52,303 nt of DNA, taken from contig JASBRJ010000165.1 in assembly GCA_030149525.1 (NCBI GenBank), positions 1-52,303 on the forward strand, in the 5' to 3' direction. Source of the stretch: a bacterium. Its GTDB lineage: Bacteria; Vulcanimicrobiota; Xenobia; Xenobiales; JADMJV01. The position numbers and the translations under genes were made by a program. The notes under the pieces are model-generated. The model saw only the letters and a list, made by a program, of their open reading frames with translations, was not told where the DNA came from and made no database searches. How positions within the stretch are numbered: the stretch's first letter is position 1; each line of letters begins with the position of its first letter. Shown piece by piece: positions 17,696-27,009 of the stretch.

Positions 17696-18717
17696 AATTG
17701 CTCTCCCAGCCAGCAGTAGAGCTCTCTCAGGATCTCCGGTTCCGCCGGTTGATGATCCAGATGACGCTTAAGCGCGAGTTGAACCCCTTCCACGGTGTAG
17801 GGCTGTCCTATAAGATAGCTCGAGACCTCGGTGATCATGTCTACCAGTAGGCTATCCGTGTACAGTTTCACATTTTTGAAATGTCCTCGTTCGGTGTCGA
17901 GGTGAAGTTCCACGCCCCCCCAACTGAATCTGTCCTGAAGTTTCAGCTCAAAATGGGGGGTCTTACCGAAGATCCAGTCCCACGATCTCAACTGATCGTG
18001 GTAGGACTTAATGGCCTCGATAGCTCTCAGACTTGAGGCGTCCAGGTGCTCGACGGGGACTCGAGTTTCGTACTTTTCAAAGAAAGCATCTATCAGAGCC
18101 GAACAAAAGCTCTCATGCCCGATCCGGGGAGCGATATCCACCAGGTTGAGAACCCTGGCCTTGACCGACTTAATCCCCTTGGCCTGCAGTTTCTTGCTGT
18201 CGGGAGTCAGGTAAGTTCCCAGTCTGGTCAGATCGACGTCCATCAACATAGTGCCGTGATGAAAACAACGATCTTTACTCTCCTTGAAGGCGCTGCCGGA
18301 GATCTTGAACGGTTGACCGTCACGCTCGACGATAAGATCGTTGCGCCCGGAAGCTTCTGCCTGAACACCCAGAGTTTTCAAGGCAGAGATGAGAATCTCG
18401 TTGTTACGCCGGTAGAGATCTTTGGTGGTCAAGCCCGGCTCCCGGCCACTCATGAAAGTGAAGCAGGTGTTGCCGAGGTCCTGATAGACCGCTCCCCCTC
18501 CGCTGTGACGTCGAACCACGTTGACCTCGTCTTGCTCGACCTTCTTGAGATCGCATTCCGACCAGACGTTCTGCCCCCGCCCTACAATGATGCTCCTGTC
18601 GTTTCTCCATAGAAAAAGGACCTTGGAGTGGGCCGACATGTCTCTGAAGATCCAATCTTCGGTAGCCAGGTTGAAATAAGGGTCGGTGGTGTCGGCAACA
18701 AGAACTCGTAGCTCCAT
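17692..18717 (-). CDS. lplA: Lipoate--protein ligase A
   Basis: 341 residues, the length of two-domain LplA. The lipoate-binding motif RRHSGGGAVYQDLGN and the catalytic-Lys region FKISGSAFKE are present, as is HHGTML. The C-terminal accessory domain (about 250-341, FSWGGVELHLDTERGHFKN) is fused, as in E. coli LplA. The enzyme would attach scavenged lipoate, via lipoyl-AMP, to 2-oxoacid dehydrogenases and GcvH in the cytoplasm. It is the first gene of a coupled run with the SDR and the hypothetical gene. The ribosome site (AGGAG) is somewhat far, about 13 bases before the ATG. Confidence 0.92.
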   Translation of the reverse strand: MELRVLVADTTDPYFNLATEDWIFRDMSAHSKVLFLWRNDRSIIVGRGQNVWSECDLKKVEQDEVNVVRRHSGGGAVYQDLGNTCFTFMSGREPGLTTKDLYRRNNEILISALKTLGVQAEASGRNDLIVERDGQPFKISGSAFKESKDRCFHHGTMLMDVDLTRLGTYLTPDSKKLQAKGIKSVKARVLNLVDIAPRIGHESFCSALIDAFFEKYETRVPVEHLDASSLRAIEAIKSYHDQLRSWDWIFGKTPHFELKLQDRFSWGGVELHLDTERGHFKNVKLYTDSLLVDMITEVSSYLIGQPYTVEGVQLALKRHLDHQPAEPEILRELYCWLGEQL

Positions 18718-18747
18718 GGAAACCGGCTTTCTCCTGCCGGTTGGGCC

Positions 18748-19641
18748 TCACCTTCGAATTTGAAGGCTGTTGCTGTCGCGTAAGTCGATCATACCGTCTA
18801 CGCCCATTTCACGAAAACGTTTCTTCTCGGCCTCCAGATCGTCGGGTAGGTAGCTTCGCGGATCGTTCCAGATGGAAACGCTTCCGTAGGGTTTCAGGGT
18901 GCGAACGGTCTGTTCGTCGACAAACTCTGCCCGTAGTGGAAAGGTAATGGGTCCCCCGATTTGGCAAGCCATGTCGATGACACTCGCCAGTTGCTCAGGC
19001 TTATATCGCGTACCTTGGGGCTGCTGGGCGGTGTAAAGCCCTAACGCTATGGTGGCCTTGGGGAACGCTCGTCTTAAACTCAACATCTCTTCTGTGTCGG
19101 ACCGAAAGTCTGTCAAGACGTCAAGCGCCCGTAGCTTTGGGCTGTTGTCCATTCCAGGCCCGAAAACAACATCGGCATTGAACACGAGCCTTTGCTCTGG
19201 AATGCCCGAACGGCGGACGGTCTCGATCAACTTCTCGATGGCGGCAGACTGTTTGATATCGAGCTTCACCCCCTTGCCCGACCGCTTGGCGATTTTCAGC
19301 CATTCGGCTAGGCTGAGACCGTCCACCGCAGTCGGTTCGTGGGCCATAATCGGTTCCCGGAACCGATCTAGGAGGGGAATCTGTCTGACCGCGCCTTCAA
19401 GCCAGACATCACCTTCGAGAAAGTTGAAGTTGCCCTGGAGCCCTTTTTGTAACTCCTCGGGAGTATTGGTGTAGTGGGCGTTATGGGCTAAGGAGAGAGA
19501 ATCACCGTCTCGCCATCGGAACGGCTTTTGCTCCTCGGAGCCGGCAAGCTCGCTGAGTCTTTCCAGTTTTTCCTGGGGTAGAGCCGGGTGAGCTACGAAT
19601 TTTCGGATTCTGTTGAATCTGTCTCTGAGGTGAACTTTCAC
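18748..19641 (-). CDS. FAM151/menorin-like (DUF2181) PLC-like protein
   Basis: 297 residues. The pattern LSLAHNAHYTNTPEEL, FLEGDVWLEG, PIMAHEP, LSLAEWL, GKGVKLDIKQS, LVFNADVVFGPG and ITFPLRAEFV follows the FAM151 (menorin, DUF2181) family, a PLC-like/GDPD-related TIM-barrel group better known from animals. Conserved His, Glu/Asp and Lys positions of a phosphodiesterase site appear to be kept, but no activity is proven for the family. There is no signal peptide. The start is GTG with a weak ribosome site; an exact start is uncertain. The gene stands alone, 30 bases upstream of lplA on the same strand. Confidence 0.7.
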   Translation of the reverse strand: MKVHLRDRFNRIRKFVAHPALPQEKLERLSELAGSEEQKPFRWRDGDSLSLAHNAHYTNTPEELQKGLQGNFNFLEGDVWLEGAVRQIPLLDRFREPIMAHEPTAVDGLSLAEWLKIAKRSGKGVKLDIKQSAAIEKLIETVRRSGIPEQRLVFNADVVFGPGMDNSPKLRALDVLTDFRSDTEEMLSLRRAFPKATIALGLYTAQQPQGTRYKPEQLASVIDMACQIGGPITFPLRAEFVDEQTVRTLKPYGSVSIWNDPRSYLPDDLEAEKKRFREMGVDGMIDLRDSNSLQIRR

Positions 19642-19703
19642 ACTCAGAGTTTATTCTATCTCTCTTTAACCGGGCTGGAATCGCTCTTGCCGGGGCGATT
19701 GTC

Positions 19704-19898
19704 CTATGAACCGTTCTTTAACGGGTCGTCACAACCGGAAAACCGGATTTCGAGACTAGCCGCCCCTCCGAGACTCTTCAAAAGATCGGAAACGGTTGCC
19801 TCTCGAGTCATTCTTCTCACCATTTGCTGAAGTGAGCGACTGCAGATCGGATGGTGTTGGAGATCGAGGATCACGTCTTTTTCGTTTTTGCTATTCAC
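19704..19898 (-). CDS. Possible small protein, 64 residues
   Basis: A 64-codon frame fills part of the 300-base gap between the sensor kinase and the FAM151-like gene. The start is GTG, and the nearby AGAAGG is too close for a normal ribosome site. The product is mostly helical and basic in the middle (QQMVRRMTREATVSDLLKSLGG). No homologue is recognised. The composition is plausible for a protein, but a chance frame cannot be excluded. Nothing else is seen in the gap. Confidence 0.25.
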   Translation of the reverse strand: MNSKNEKDVILDLQHHPICSRSLQQMVRRMTREATVSDLLKSLGGAASLEIRFSGCDDPLKNGS

Positions 19899-19942
19899 CT
19901 TCTAACTAACTGACATCTCACGAACGAGTTGCGTTTGTTCTG

Positions 19943-21169
19943 TTAGAAGTTTGTTATACATTCGCCTGGATGAGGGAACATCAACTTAAAGATGGCCCCG
20001 GGTCCGTCCAGTGGAAGAAGTTCGATAGACCCTCCAAGTCCTTCCATCACCCTTTGGACGATGGACAACCCTAATCCGCTCCCCGGCTTTCCTTTGGCCG
20101 AAGAGAGTCGGGTGAAGGCTTGAAAGAGCTTGTCTTTTTCAAAGTCCGGTATGCCTAAACCGTTGTCCTTAACAAGAACCGCGTGGTGCTCGTTCTCCTG
20201 GAGGTGCTCTATTTCAATTTGAAGCGGTGTTTCGGGGTCGCGATACTTAAGAGAATTGTGGAGCAGATTTTTGAACACTAATTGAAGCTGCCAGGAAACT
20301 CCGTTGATGGTGGGGAGCGGGCTTTTCCGGACGACGGCTCCCGTTGAAGCGATGTCGGGCGCGAGGTCGTGAAGGGTTGTTTCCAGGACTTTACTCAGGC
20401 AGATCGGCTCGGAAGACGCTCCGGTTCCCACCTTCATGAAGGTGAGCATGGAGTCGGTCAGTTCGCGAATGCGGCTCGAACTTTCCAGAATGTAGTCGAG
20501 GTATTGTCTCTCACCGGCATCGAGTTTGTGGGCAGCCGACTGCTTGAGAATTTTACTCAATCCACCCAGTGCTCTGATCGGTTGGCCGAGGTCATGGGAG
20601 AGGGCGTGAGCAAACGTCGTGAGTTGTTCGTTTCTCCGAGCGAGCTTTTTGTTGGATTGCTCCAGGGAGAGTGTGAGTTCTTGGAATTTCTGCTGGGAGA
20701 ATTTGCGTTCCAACTTTGAGATGATGAGAGAGCGGATGATGCGAAGGAGAGCCTTCTCCTTGTCGCTCCAGGGGGTGGGACGGGGCTTGGGGCTGGTGAA
20801 GTTGAGTGTCCCGTAGAGCCCGGTGGACAAGCGTATAGGCAGACCGATGTAGGTTTCCACAGGGAAGAAACCGTAGCAAGGGTGCCCGGAGTATTCCGAC
20901 TGACCTGCGTGAGAAATAGCCAGGAGGTCGTCGCTCTCAAGAGTGATGGAACAGAAAGTTTTTCCCAGATCAAATCTGTCCCCGGGTTTCACCACGTCGG
21001 ATGATCCGGCAACGCACTCAACGACATAGTCCTGACCGTCGATCCGACTTACGATACCCAGGGACGTGTCTAAAATTGTGTTAGCTTCCTGAAGAGCCTC
21101 CCCCAATCTCTGGGTGCCCGTGGCTTCCAGGTCGCTCGAAGCCTTCAGTAAGCTGGAGGCTTCCGTCAT
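19943..21169 (-). CDS. GAF-domain sensor histidine kinase
   Basis: 408 residues, cytoplasmic. A GAF domain (about 10-165) contains FCSITLESDDLLAI and GLPIRLSTGLYGTLNF. A coiled-coil segment leads to the HisKA helix with the phosphorylated His in FAHALSHDLGQPIRAL. The HATPase domain shows the N box (FKNLLHNSLKY), G1 (KDNGLGIP), F box (FQAFTRL) and G2 (GSGLGLSIVQ). The enzyme probably senses a small molecule or redox state. No response regulator is adjacent; the nearest is the lone receiver at 27010. The second ATG (21169) is preferred because AAGG lies about 9 bases before it, while it abuts the first ATG at 21178. Confidence 0.88.
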   Translation of the reverse strand: MTEASSLLKASSDLEATGTQRLGEALQEANTILDTSLGIVSRIDGQDYVVECVAGSSDVVKPGDRFDLGKTFCSITLESDDLLAISHAGQSEYSGHPCYGFFPVETYIGLPIRLSTGLYGTLNFTSPKPRPTPWSDKEKALLRIIRSLIISKLERKFSQQKFQELTLSLEQSNKKLARRNEQLTTFAHALSHDLGQPIRALGGLSKILKQSAAHKLDAGERQYLDYILESSSRIRELTDSMLTFMKVGTGASSEPICLSKVLETTLHDLAPDIASTGAVVRKSPLPTINGVSWQLQLVFKNLLHNSLKYRDPETPLQIEIEHLQENEHHAVLVKDNGLGIPDFEKDKLFQAFTRLSSAKGKPGSGLGLSIVQRVMEGLGGSIELLPLDGPGAIFKLMFPHPGECITNF

Positions 21170-21247
21170 TTTGTCCATACCTTCTTATAAAATACAACCA
21201 CACAGCGGACTTCACCGTAGTATATTCGTATCGAGGGCGCTGACCTG

Positions 21248-22438
21248 CTACACGAAAGCGCTCTGCCCGGTGATCGCGCGGCCTACGATAAGTGCGTTGA
21301 TTTCTCGGGTACCCTCGTAACTGTAGATGGCCTCGGCGTCGGCCACGAAGCGGCCTACATGGTGATCGAGCAAAATCCCGTTTCCTCCCAGAAGCTCTCT
21401 CGCCAGCCCCACCGACTCCCTCATTTTCACGGTGCAGAACATCTTGGCCAAAGAAGCGTGTTCTTCTTTCAGTTGACCCTGGTCCTGAAGTTGAGAAAGT
21501 CGAACCACCAGAGATTGAGCCGACACAAGATTAGCCAGCATCTGAGAAAGCCTATCCTGAACTAACTGAAAGCCGGCGATCGGTTTGCCGAACTGTTCGC
21601 GTTCCTTGCAATAGTTGAGAGCCAGGTCGTAAGCTCCCGCCATACAGCCTACAGCCTGCCAGGCGACTCCTGCCCGGGTCATTCTGAGAACCTTCGCCGT
21701 GTCGGCAAAGCTTCTGGCGTTGCTCAGGCGATGACTTTCCGGCACTCGACAGTCTTTGAGCTGAATGTTCGCGTTCTGAACCACTCGGAGCGCCATCTTG
21801 TGCTTCATCTTTTGAGGGTTGAAGCCGGGCGTGTCCTTCTCTACCAAGAAGCCTTTCACTTGACCGTCCGCAACGTCTCTCGCCCAAACCACCAAAACGT
21901 CGCAGAAAGTGGCGTTTCCGATCCATTTCTTCTCCCCATTAAGCACCCAATGATCGCCTTGGCGTTCAGCGGTGGTTGCGAGCCCCTTGGAGATGTCGGA
22001 GCCGTGATCCGGTTCGGTCAGTCCGAAGGCGCCGATAGCTTCCAAGTCCCTCAGTTTGGGGAGCCAGTACTCTTTTTGCTCCTCTGAGCCACAGAGAAAT
22101 ATGGAGCCCATGGCAAGGCCGTTCTGAACTCCGAAAAAGGTGCCGATGGAGCAGTCCACCTTGGAGATTTCAAGACTCAGAAAGCCTTCAAACAACCAGC
22201 CGTATCCGGCGCAGCCATAGCCTTTATAGGTTGAGCCCACAACTCCCAACTTGGCCATCTCCGGTAGCAAATGATGGGGGAACTCCTCTCTCGTCCAGTG
22301 ATCGTTGATGATGGGTCGAACCCGCTGCTCCATAAACTCTCGAACTCGAGCCAGATGTTCTCTCTGTTCATCGGGGAGTATCTCTTCGAATCGGTAGAAG
22401 TCGGTCGCCGGTAGTGTTTGCAAGATATTCGTGCTCAT
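21248..22438 (-). CDS. Acyl-CoA dehydrogenase, glutaryl-CoA dehydrogenase-like
   Basis: 396 residues, the normal size, with the three ACAD domains: an all-helical N-terminus, a beta middle domain with FGLTEPDHGSD and WVLNGEKKWIGNA, and a helical C-terminus with REQFGKPIAGFQLVQ. The catalytic base is in IYSYEGTREIN, the position used by glutaryl-CoA dehydrogenases and their ACX4-like relatives. It is an FAD enzyme that oxidises an acyl-CoA; the substrate cannot be fixed. The open frame continues over 100 codons upstream, but homology begins at the ATG of MSTNILQTLP, so 22438 is taken. It is divergent from the hrpB gene. Confidence 0.87.
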   Translation of the reverse strand: MSTNILQTLPATDFYRFEEILPDEQREHLARVREFMEQRVRPIINDHWTREEFPHHLLPEMAKLGVVGSTYKGYGCAGYGWLFEGFLSLEISKVDCSIGTFFGVQNGLAMGSIFLCGSEEQKEYWLPKLRDLEAIGAFGLTEPDHGSDISKGLATTAERQGDHWVLNGEKKWIGNATFCDVLVVWARDVADGQVKGFLVEKDTPGFNPQKMKHKMALRVVQNANIQLKDCRVPESHRLSNARSFADTAKVLRMTRAGVAWQAVGCMAGAYDLALNYCKEREQFGKPIAGFQLVQDRLSQMLANLVSAQSLVVRLSQLQDQGQLKEEHASLAKMFCTVKMRESVGLARELLGGNGILLDHHVGRFVADAEAIYSYEGTREINALIVGRAITGQSAFV

Positions 22439-22513
22439 AATCGGATTATTCCCCACTCCATCGGGCCGCACACGGTAACAGGCGAAACCACAGACCCTGG
22501 GAAAGGTGAAAGC

Positions 22514-24850
22514 ATGATTCTTCCCATCGAAAGTCTCAAAGAACGCTATATCGAGACACTTTCCAGCCTGGAAGAGGGAGGGCGATTCGTTCTCACGGCG
22601 CCCACCGGGAGCGGGAAATCGACCCGGATTCCCCTCTGGAGCGCTTCGGTTCAAGCGCCGGTTTTGGTGATTGAGCCTCGTCGCGTGGCCGCAAGAACTC
22701 TCGCTTGCTGGGTCGCCCGGACTTTGGGAGAAGAGGTAGGGTCGTCGGTCGGTTATAGTGTTCGTTTTGAATCGCAACACACGGAGGCGACCAGGATTCT
22801 CTTCGTCACTCCAGGGGTGGCCCGACGTTTGTTGGTAGACGGCAGCTTGGGCCGGTTTTCGGTTGTCATTTTCGATGAGTTTCATGAGCGGAGTTGGGAG
22901 ACGGACGCGCTGCTGGCCATCCTTGCGGCTCGAGCCGGAGGCCCCAAACTTGTTATTATGTCGGCCACTTTGGCGGCTTGCGAGTTGGCGAAGCGTTATG
23001 ACGCCAAGCTCCTGGAGGCTGACGGGAGAACCTTTCCGGTGACCACAGAATACGATGATGCCGGGCGTCAGGACTTAACGGTACCCTCCTACCGTGGGCT
23101 AGCCGAGAGAGTGGCCCGGGCTTGCAAGCGGGTTTGGACCGGTAGCTCGGAGGGCTCCATACTCTGTTTTCTGCCCGGCCTGGGGTCCATGCATGAAGTG
23201 GCCAATTCTCTAGGGAGCGTTCCCACGGTCTTACTTCATGGCACCTACTCTCAGAGGGAGCAGGCCCGGGCCTTCGACACCTCCTTGCGCAAGGTCGTTC
23301 TGGCCACCAATGTGGCCGAGAGCTCTCTTACCATCCCGGACATCACCACGGTGATCGATTCCGGGCTGGAGAAACGACAGATTCATCAATCAGGCTACGT
23401 GGCGTTGGCTACCGTTCCCATCGCTCTGTCTTCGGCTGACCAACGTAAAGGTCGAGCCGGGCGGGTTCGGTCCGGACATTGCATCAGGCTGTGGAGTGAG
23501 GAAGGTCGTTTGGAGGCCTCCCGTCCACCCGATATCTGTCGTATGGAGCTCGACGAACTGGTCCTCTTCATGTCGGCCCTGCCTCAGGGACTGGACACGC
23601 CCACCGAGTGGGTCGACGAGCCGCCCGAGTTCGCTTGGGTGAGAGCCCGACAGCGGCTCCAGGCTTTAGGGCTTATCGACCTCCAGGGCCGGCTTACCGA
23701 AGTTGGGCGAAAAGCTCAGCTGCTTCCGGTGGATGGCCAGTGGGGTCGCCTGCTCAGTCTTGCTCCGCACCACCTTAAACGTGACTTGTGCGATCTCTGT
23801 GCCCTGGCTTCGGCCCGTCGCAATCCCCTCAACTCCACTCGCTCGGAAGAGGTGGCACGAGCTCGCAGGGAAGACTGGGGTGACGATCTGTGGCAGCAAG
23901 CGCTGGGGATGCTTCGCGGAGGCGACCCTCAAAGGCACTCCTTAGAGAGCGAGAGTTTGGCTCATTGCCGCAAGATCGCAGCGGAACTGGCAGAGCATGT
24001 TCAGGCTGGAGAGGCCGTGACGACCTCCCAGCCGCACCCTGAGTTGAAGGCTTTTCTGGCCGAGAAGTGGCCGGCTCGGTTTTTTCTTTTGCGAAACAAC
24101 CGCAACGCCTGGGGAAACGGCGAAGTGGAGTGTCGCTTGGCCAGAGGAGAGGAGCTTCCGGAGGAGTTTACGGCCGCCTTTTTTCTCCAGGTGGAGCCTG
24201 TGGTGGCTCGAGGTCTTAAGGTGGATTTGCAGGCGCGATGGGGTTTGCCCGTGAGGCTGTCTCTGCTCCGAGAGGCCGGACTGGGAGAGCCCCGATTGAG
24301 CAAGATCCGGTGGAGAGAGGGAGTGCTCACGGCACGAGTCGTTTGCGAGCACGCCGGCAGAGAGTTAGGGAGTGGCGAGCAGGAGTTGAGGGGGAAGGCT
24401 CTGCGTCGCGGTTTGGTGACGCTGGCACTGGAGAGACGATGGAACGAGGAGTTGCTGGAGCGCTTGGAGGAGGAGCTCTTTTACCATCGTTTGGCGCGTC
24501 TATTGCAAGGCGAGGATGTGGAAGCGCCCGATCTGGGAGCGGTCCTACTCAGTCGCTTGGAGGAACTCGGAGTAGAGCAGTCCGCTGATCTCGAGTTGCT
24601 GGAAGAGGAAGATTTTCTCAGGCCAACCCTGGAGGGTTATGAGCTCGAGAAGATACAGAAAGAGTACCCGCGGCTTTATCGCTACGGGGGTATCACCTTT
24701 CTGATGGACTACTCTCCCAGGCTGAAGAGAGTTATTTTGAACTCTCTCAGCCAATCCAAAGGTGTCAAGGTCAACCCTCGACTGCTACCACGCTGGAACG
24801 GATGGAAAGTGGAACTCCATGAAAAGGGCCGGGTGACGCAACTCCGCTAG
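22514..24850 (+). CDS. hrpB: HrpB-like DEAH-box ATP-dependent helicase
   Basis: 778 residues. Motifs in order: Walker A TGSGKST, EPRRVAA (Ia), the DEFH box in FDEFHERS (motif II), SAT (III), LLHGTYSQREQ, TNVAESSLTIP and QRKGRAGRVRSG (VI). This is the HrpA/HrpB RNA-helicase-type core, and the short HA2-like segment plus FPVTTEY fit HrpB. The C-terminal part is diverged from the usual HrpB_C domain, though the length is near 800. The ATG at 22514 has an AAAGGTGA site; an in-frame upstream ATG at 22418 lies inside the divergent gene. Stop codons of this gene and argH share CTAG (24847-24850). Its cellular role is not well defined in bacteria. Confidence 0.83.
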   Translation: MILPIESLKERYIETLSSLEEGGRFVLTAPTGSGKSTRIPLWSASVQAPVLVIEPRRVAARTLACWVARTLGEEVGSSVGYSVRFESQHTEATRILFVTPGVARRLLVDGSLGRFSVVIFDEFHERSWETDALLAILAARAGGPKLVIMSATLAACELAKRYDAKLLEADGRTFPVTTEYDDAGRQDLTVPSYRGLAERVARACKRVWTGSSEGSILCFLPGLGSMHEVANSLGSVPTVLLHGTYSQREQARAFDTSLRKVVLATNVAESSLTIPDITTVIDSGLEKRQIHQSGYVALATVPIALSSADQRKGRAGRVRSGHCIRLWSEEGRLEASRPPDICRMELDELVLFMSALPQGLDTPTEWVDEPPEFAWVRARQRLQALGLIDLQGRLTEVGRKAQLLPVDGQWGRLLSLAPHHLKRDLCDLCALASARRNPLNSTRSEEVARARREDWGDDLWQQALGMLRGGDPQRHSLESESLAHCRKIAAELAEHVQAGEAVTTSQPHPELKAFLAEKWPARFFLLRNNRNAWGNGEVECRLARGEELPEEFTAAFFLQVEPVVARGLKVDLQARWGLPVRLSLLREAGLGEPRLSKIRWREGVLTARVVCEHAGRELGSGEQELRGKALRRGLVTLALERRWNEELLERLEEELFYHRLARLLQGEDVEAPDLGAVLLSRLEELGVEQSADLELLEEEDFLRPTLEGYELEKIQKEYPRLYRYGGITFLMDYSPRLKRVILNSLSQSKGVKVNPRLLPRWNGWKVELHEKGRVTQLR

Positions 24851-26181
24851 AGGCTGAGGATTTCGCGGGCGGATTCGAGTTGGCGCTTGACCGAATCAGG
24901 TCCGGCGGCACCGGGGTGGGCCCTCGACTTCAAGGCCTTCTCCAGGGTGAGTTCCGACCAGGCCGAGTCTACCTTTGACTTCTCCTCGCCCGACAGGTTG
25001 TCCGGGTCGGAGACGGTTCGTCCGGCCAGGTGGTGTGCTTCTGAGAAAGGGAGGCCTTGTCGAACCAGCACATCCGCCAGATCGGTGATGAGCAGGCCTT
25101 TGTCCTGAGCCGCGGCCTGCATGACCTGGGTCTTGAATTCCAGGGTAGCCATGGTACCGTTCATGACCTGAAGACAGGCGCTCAGCTCCTCCTTGCTGCG
25201 AAAGACGGGTGGCTTGTCCTGTTGAAGATCGCGATTGTAGGCCAGCGGCAGAGCTTTCACGGTGGTGAGCAGCTCCACCAGATTGCCTAAAAAGAGACCG
25301 GTTTTCCCACGAATCAGTTCGGCCGGGTCGGGGTTCTTTTTCTGGGGCATCAAGGAAGAGCCGGTGGACCAAGCGTCGTCGAATCGAACGAATCCAAATT
25401 CGCTGCTGCTCCACAGAACCAGTTCCTGGGCCATGCGCGAGAGGTGAGTAGCGCAGGTGGCGCAGCAGAAGAGAAACTGGAGGGCAAAGTCTCGGTCGCT
25501 GACCCCGTCCAGGCTGTTCTGCAGGATTCTCGAGAAACCCAGTTCTTTGGCCGAGATGGAAGGGTCTACAGGCCAGGAGCTTCCCGCTAGCGCCCCGGCA
25601 CCTAGAATGCAGCAGTCTGCCTCGTCGAAGCATTGCCCGAAACGCCGGTGGTCGCGCTCTAGAGACCAGAAATGAGCTAGCAGGTGGTGAGCCAAAAGAA
25701 CCGGTTGAGCTCGCTGAAGATGAGTGTAGCCGGGTAGACAACTCGATTTCGACTCCTCCGCTCGTCTGACGAGAGTTGCCTGCAATTCTCTCAGGAGCGC
25801 CTGGATTTCGCGGCACGCGGCCATGACATAGAGTCGAAAATCGGTCACCACGAGATCGTTTCGGCTGCGACCTATTCGAATGGAGCTGGCCAGCTCGCCG
25901 ACCCGCTCTTTCAGGATCCGCTCTACCCAGGAATGGATATCTTCATCGTCGCCTTCCACCGGACTGCCGGACTCAAGCTCGCTGAGCATCGTCTCAAGCG
26001 CGTCGGTGAGTTTGGCGGCTTCCACTTCAGGGAGAACGGATTGCTCCTTCAGCATCTTGATATGAGCCAGGCAGGTTTCGAGATCGTGGACAACCAGACG
26101 CTGGTCCGACTCAAGGCTCCGCCCAAATTCTTCGAAAACGGGATCGGTCGGCTTTTGAAATCTTCCACCCCAGAGCTTCAT
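24847..26181 (-). CDS. argH: Argininosuccinate lyase
   Basis: 444 residues. The start MKLWGGRFQKPTDPVFEEF is the family N-terminus. EDIHSWVE holds the conserved His, GYTHLQRAQP the Thr-His pair, and GSSLMPQKKNPDPAE the signature with the catalytic Ser. The enzyme splits argininosuccinate to arginine and fumarate in the cytoplasm. Odd: the highly conserved LHTGRSRND is changed to IRIGRSRND, so a usually invariant His-Thr is lost. The ATG at 26181 is set by a GAGGTGA site 6 bases upstream. No other arginine gene is near. It converges with hrpB, with interlocked stops. Confidence 0.9.
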   Translation of the reverse strand: MKLWGGRFQKPTDPVFEEFGRSLESDQRLVVHDLETCLAHIKMLKEQSVLPEVEAAKLTDALETMLSELESGSPVEGDDEDIHSWVERILKERVGELASSIRIGRSRNDLVVTDFRLYVMAACREIQALLRELQATLVRRAEESKSSCLPGYTHLQRAQPVLLAHHLLAHFWSLERDHRRFGQCFDEADCCILGAGALAGSSWPVDPSISAKELGFSRILQNSLDGVSDRDFALQFLFCCATCATHLSRMAQELVLWSSSEFGFVRFDDAWSTGSSLMPQKKNPDPAELIRGKTGLFLGNLVELLTTVKALPLAYNRDLQQDKPPVFRSKEELSACLQVMNGTMATLEFKTQVMQAAAQDKGLLITDLADVLVRQGLPFSEAHHLAGRTVSDPDNLSGEEKSKVDSAWSELTLEKALKSRAHPGAAGPDSVKRQLESAREILSL

Positions 26182-26292
26182 GAAATTCACCTCAAAATAT
26201 CTTTGCAAGCCACATTGGGGAAGGCGCTGTTTTGACCTCCCTTTTACATTTTGATTTCAACTTCACGGCTCAGGTCGTGGCAAACTGGTTGT

Positions 26293-26901
26293 ATGCAGAT
26301 CTCAGCCCATGCCAAGAACCCCTTAGCTGCAACGGCTTGGACCCATACCGGAGCCAACGGATGTTCGGTCGAGGAAGCCGACCCTGTCGATGTTTTTATG
26401 CCCACTGAACGAACTGAGGCCGATCGGCAGAAGTTGGGGGAGAGCTTGTGGAATCGCTATCTAGAGGGTCAGATCGATCTTCTACCCGTTCAAGTCAGCG
26501 GTCGAAATGACGGAGCGGACGCCCGTTCCAATATTGCCGACACCGCCATGGGTAAGATGGCTAAGCGCTCCTCCTACGAAAATGCTCCGGGAGGTCGCGT
26601 AGCTCTCTCTTTCTCGCTCCTGGAAGGTCTGCAGATCTTGAGCGAGGAGTTCAGCTTTCGATTGACAGCCCTTGCCGGAGGAAGTCACTCGAAACGTTCC
26701 CGACACTATTTAGGAGTTGGGATGGATGTCGATAAGATAGATGGACAACAAGTTGATAAGAACCATCCTCGCTTTCGGGAGTTTATGGACAAAGCTAGGG
26801 CACTCGGAGCAACCGAGGTTCTGGGACCGGGATCGAGGGGACATAACTATCATATCCATGTTGCCTGGCCTCGCGACGCGCGAGTGTCTCCCATCGGCTA
26901 A
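26293..26901 (+). CDS. Possible M15-like peptidase, unusual N-terminus
   Basis: 202 residues. The C-terminal part has SRHYLGVGMDVDKIDG, followed 40 residues later by HNYHIHVAWP. This His...Asp...His arrangement matches zinc-binding D-Ala-D-Ala peptidases and related amidases of the M15 type (SxHxxGxAxD and HxH). It could cut peptidoglycan stems. No signal peptide or membrane anchor is seen; the first 60 residues look disordered. The ATG at 26293 has no clear ribosome site, and a TTG 14 codons earlier is open. It is divergent from argH and 108 bases upstream of the response regulator. The catalytic assignment rests only on these two motifs. Confidence 0.5.
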   Translation: MQISAHAKNPLAATAWTHTGANGCSVEEADPVDVFMPTERTEADRQKLGESLWNRYLEGQIDLLPVQVSGRNDGADARSNIADTAMGKMAKRSSYENAPGGRVALSFSLLEGLQILSEEFSFRLTALAGGSHSKRSRHYLGVGMDVDKIDGQQVDKNHPRFREFMDKARALGATEVLGPGSRGHNYHIHVAWPRDARVSPIG

Positions 26902-27009
26902 AGGTCTTCAAGCCTTACACGAGAATCTTTTCCTGATGGGGAGTCAAGAGACAGGTGCTCTACACCGGTCTTTTGAAGTTTAAATGAAGAACCGTTACAG
27001 GAGTATCTT

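Noticed and set aside
22439-22885. Longer N-terminus of the acyl-CoA dehydrogenase
   Set aside because: The extra codons have no family match, are rich in Arg and Pro, and overlap the hrpB coding sequence.
24896-25816. Minus-strand open frame of 306 codons
   Set aside because: Lies in another frame of argH; argH has the complete family motifs.
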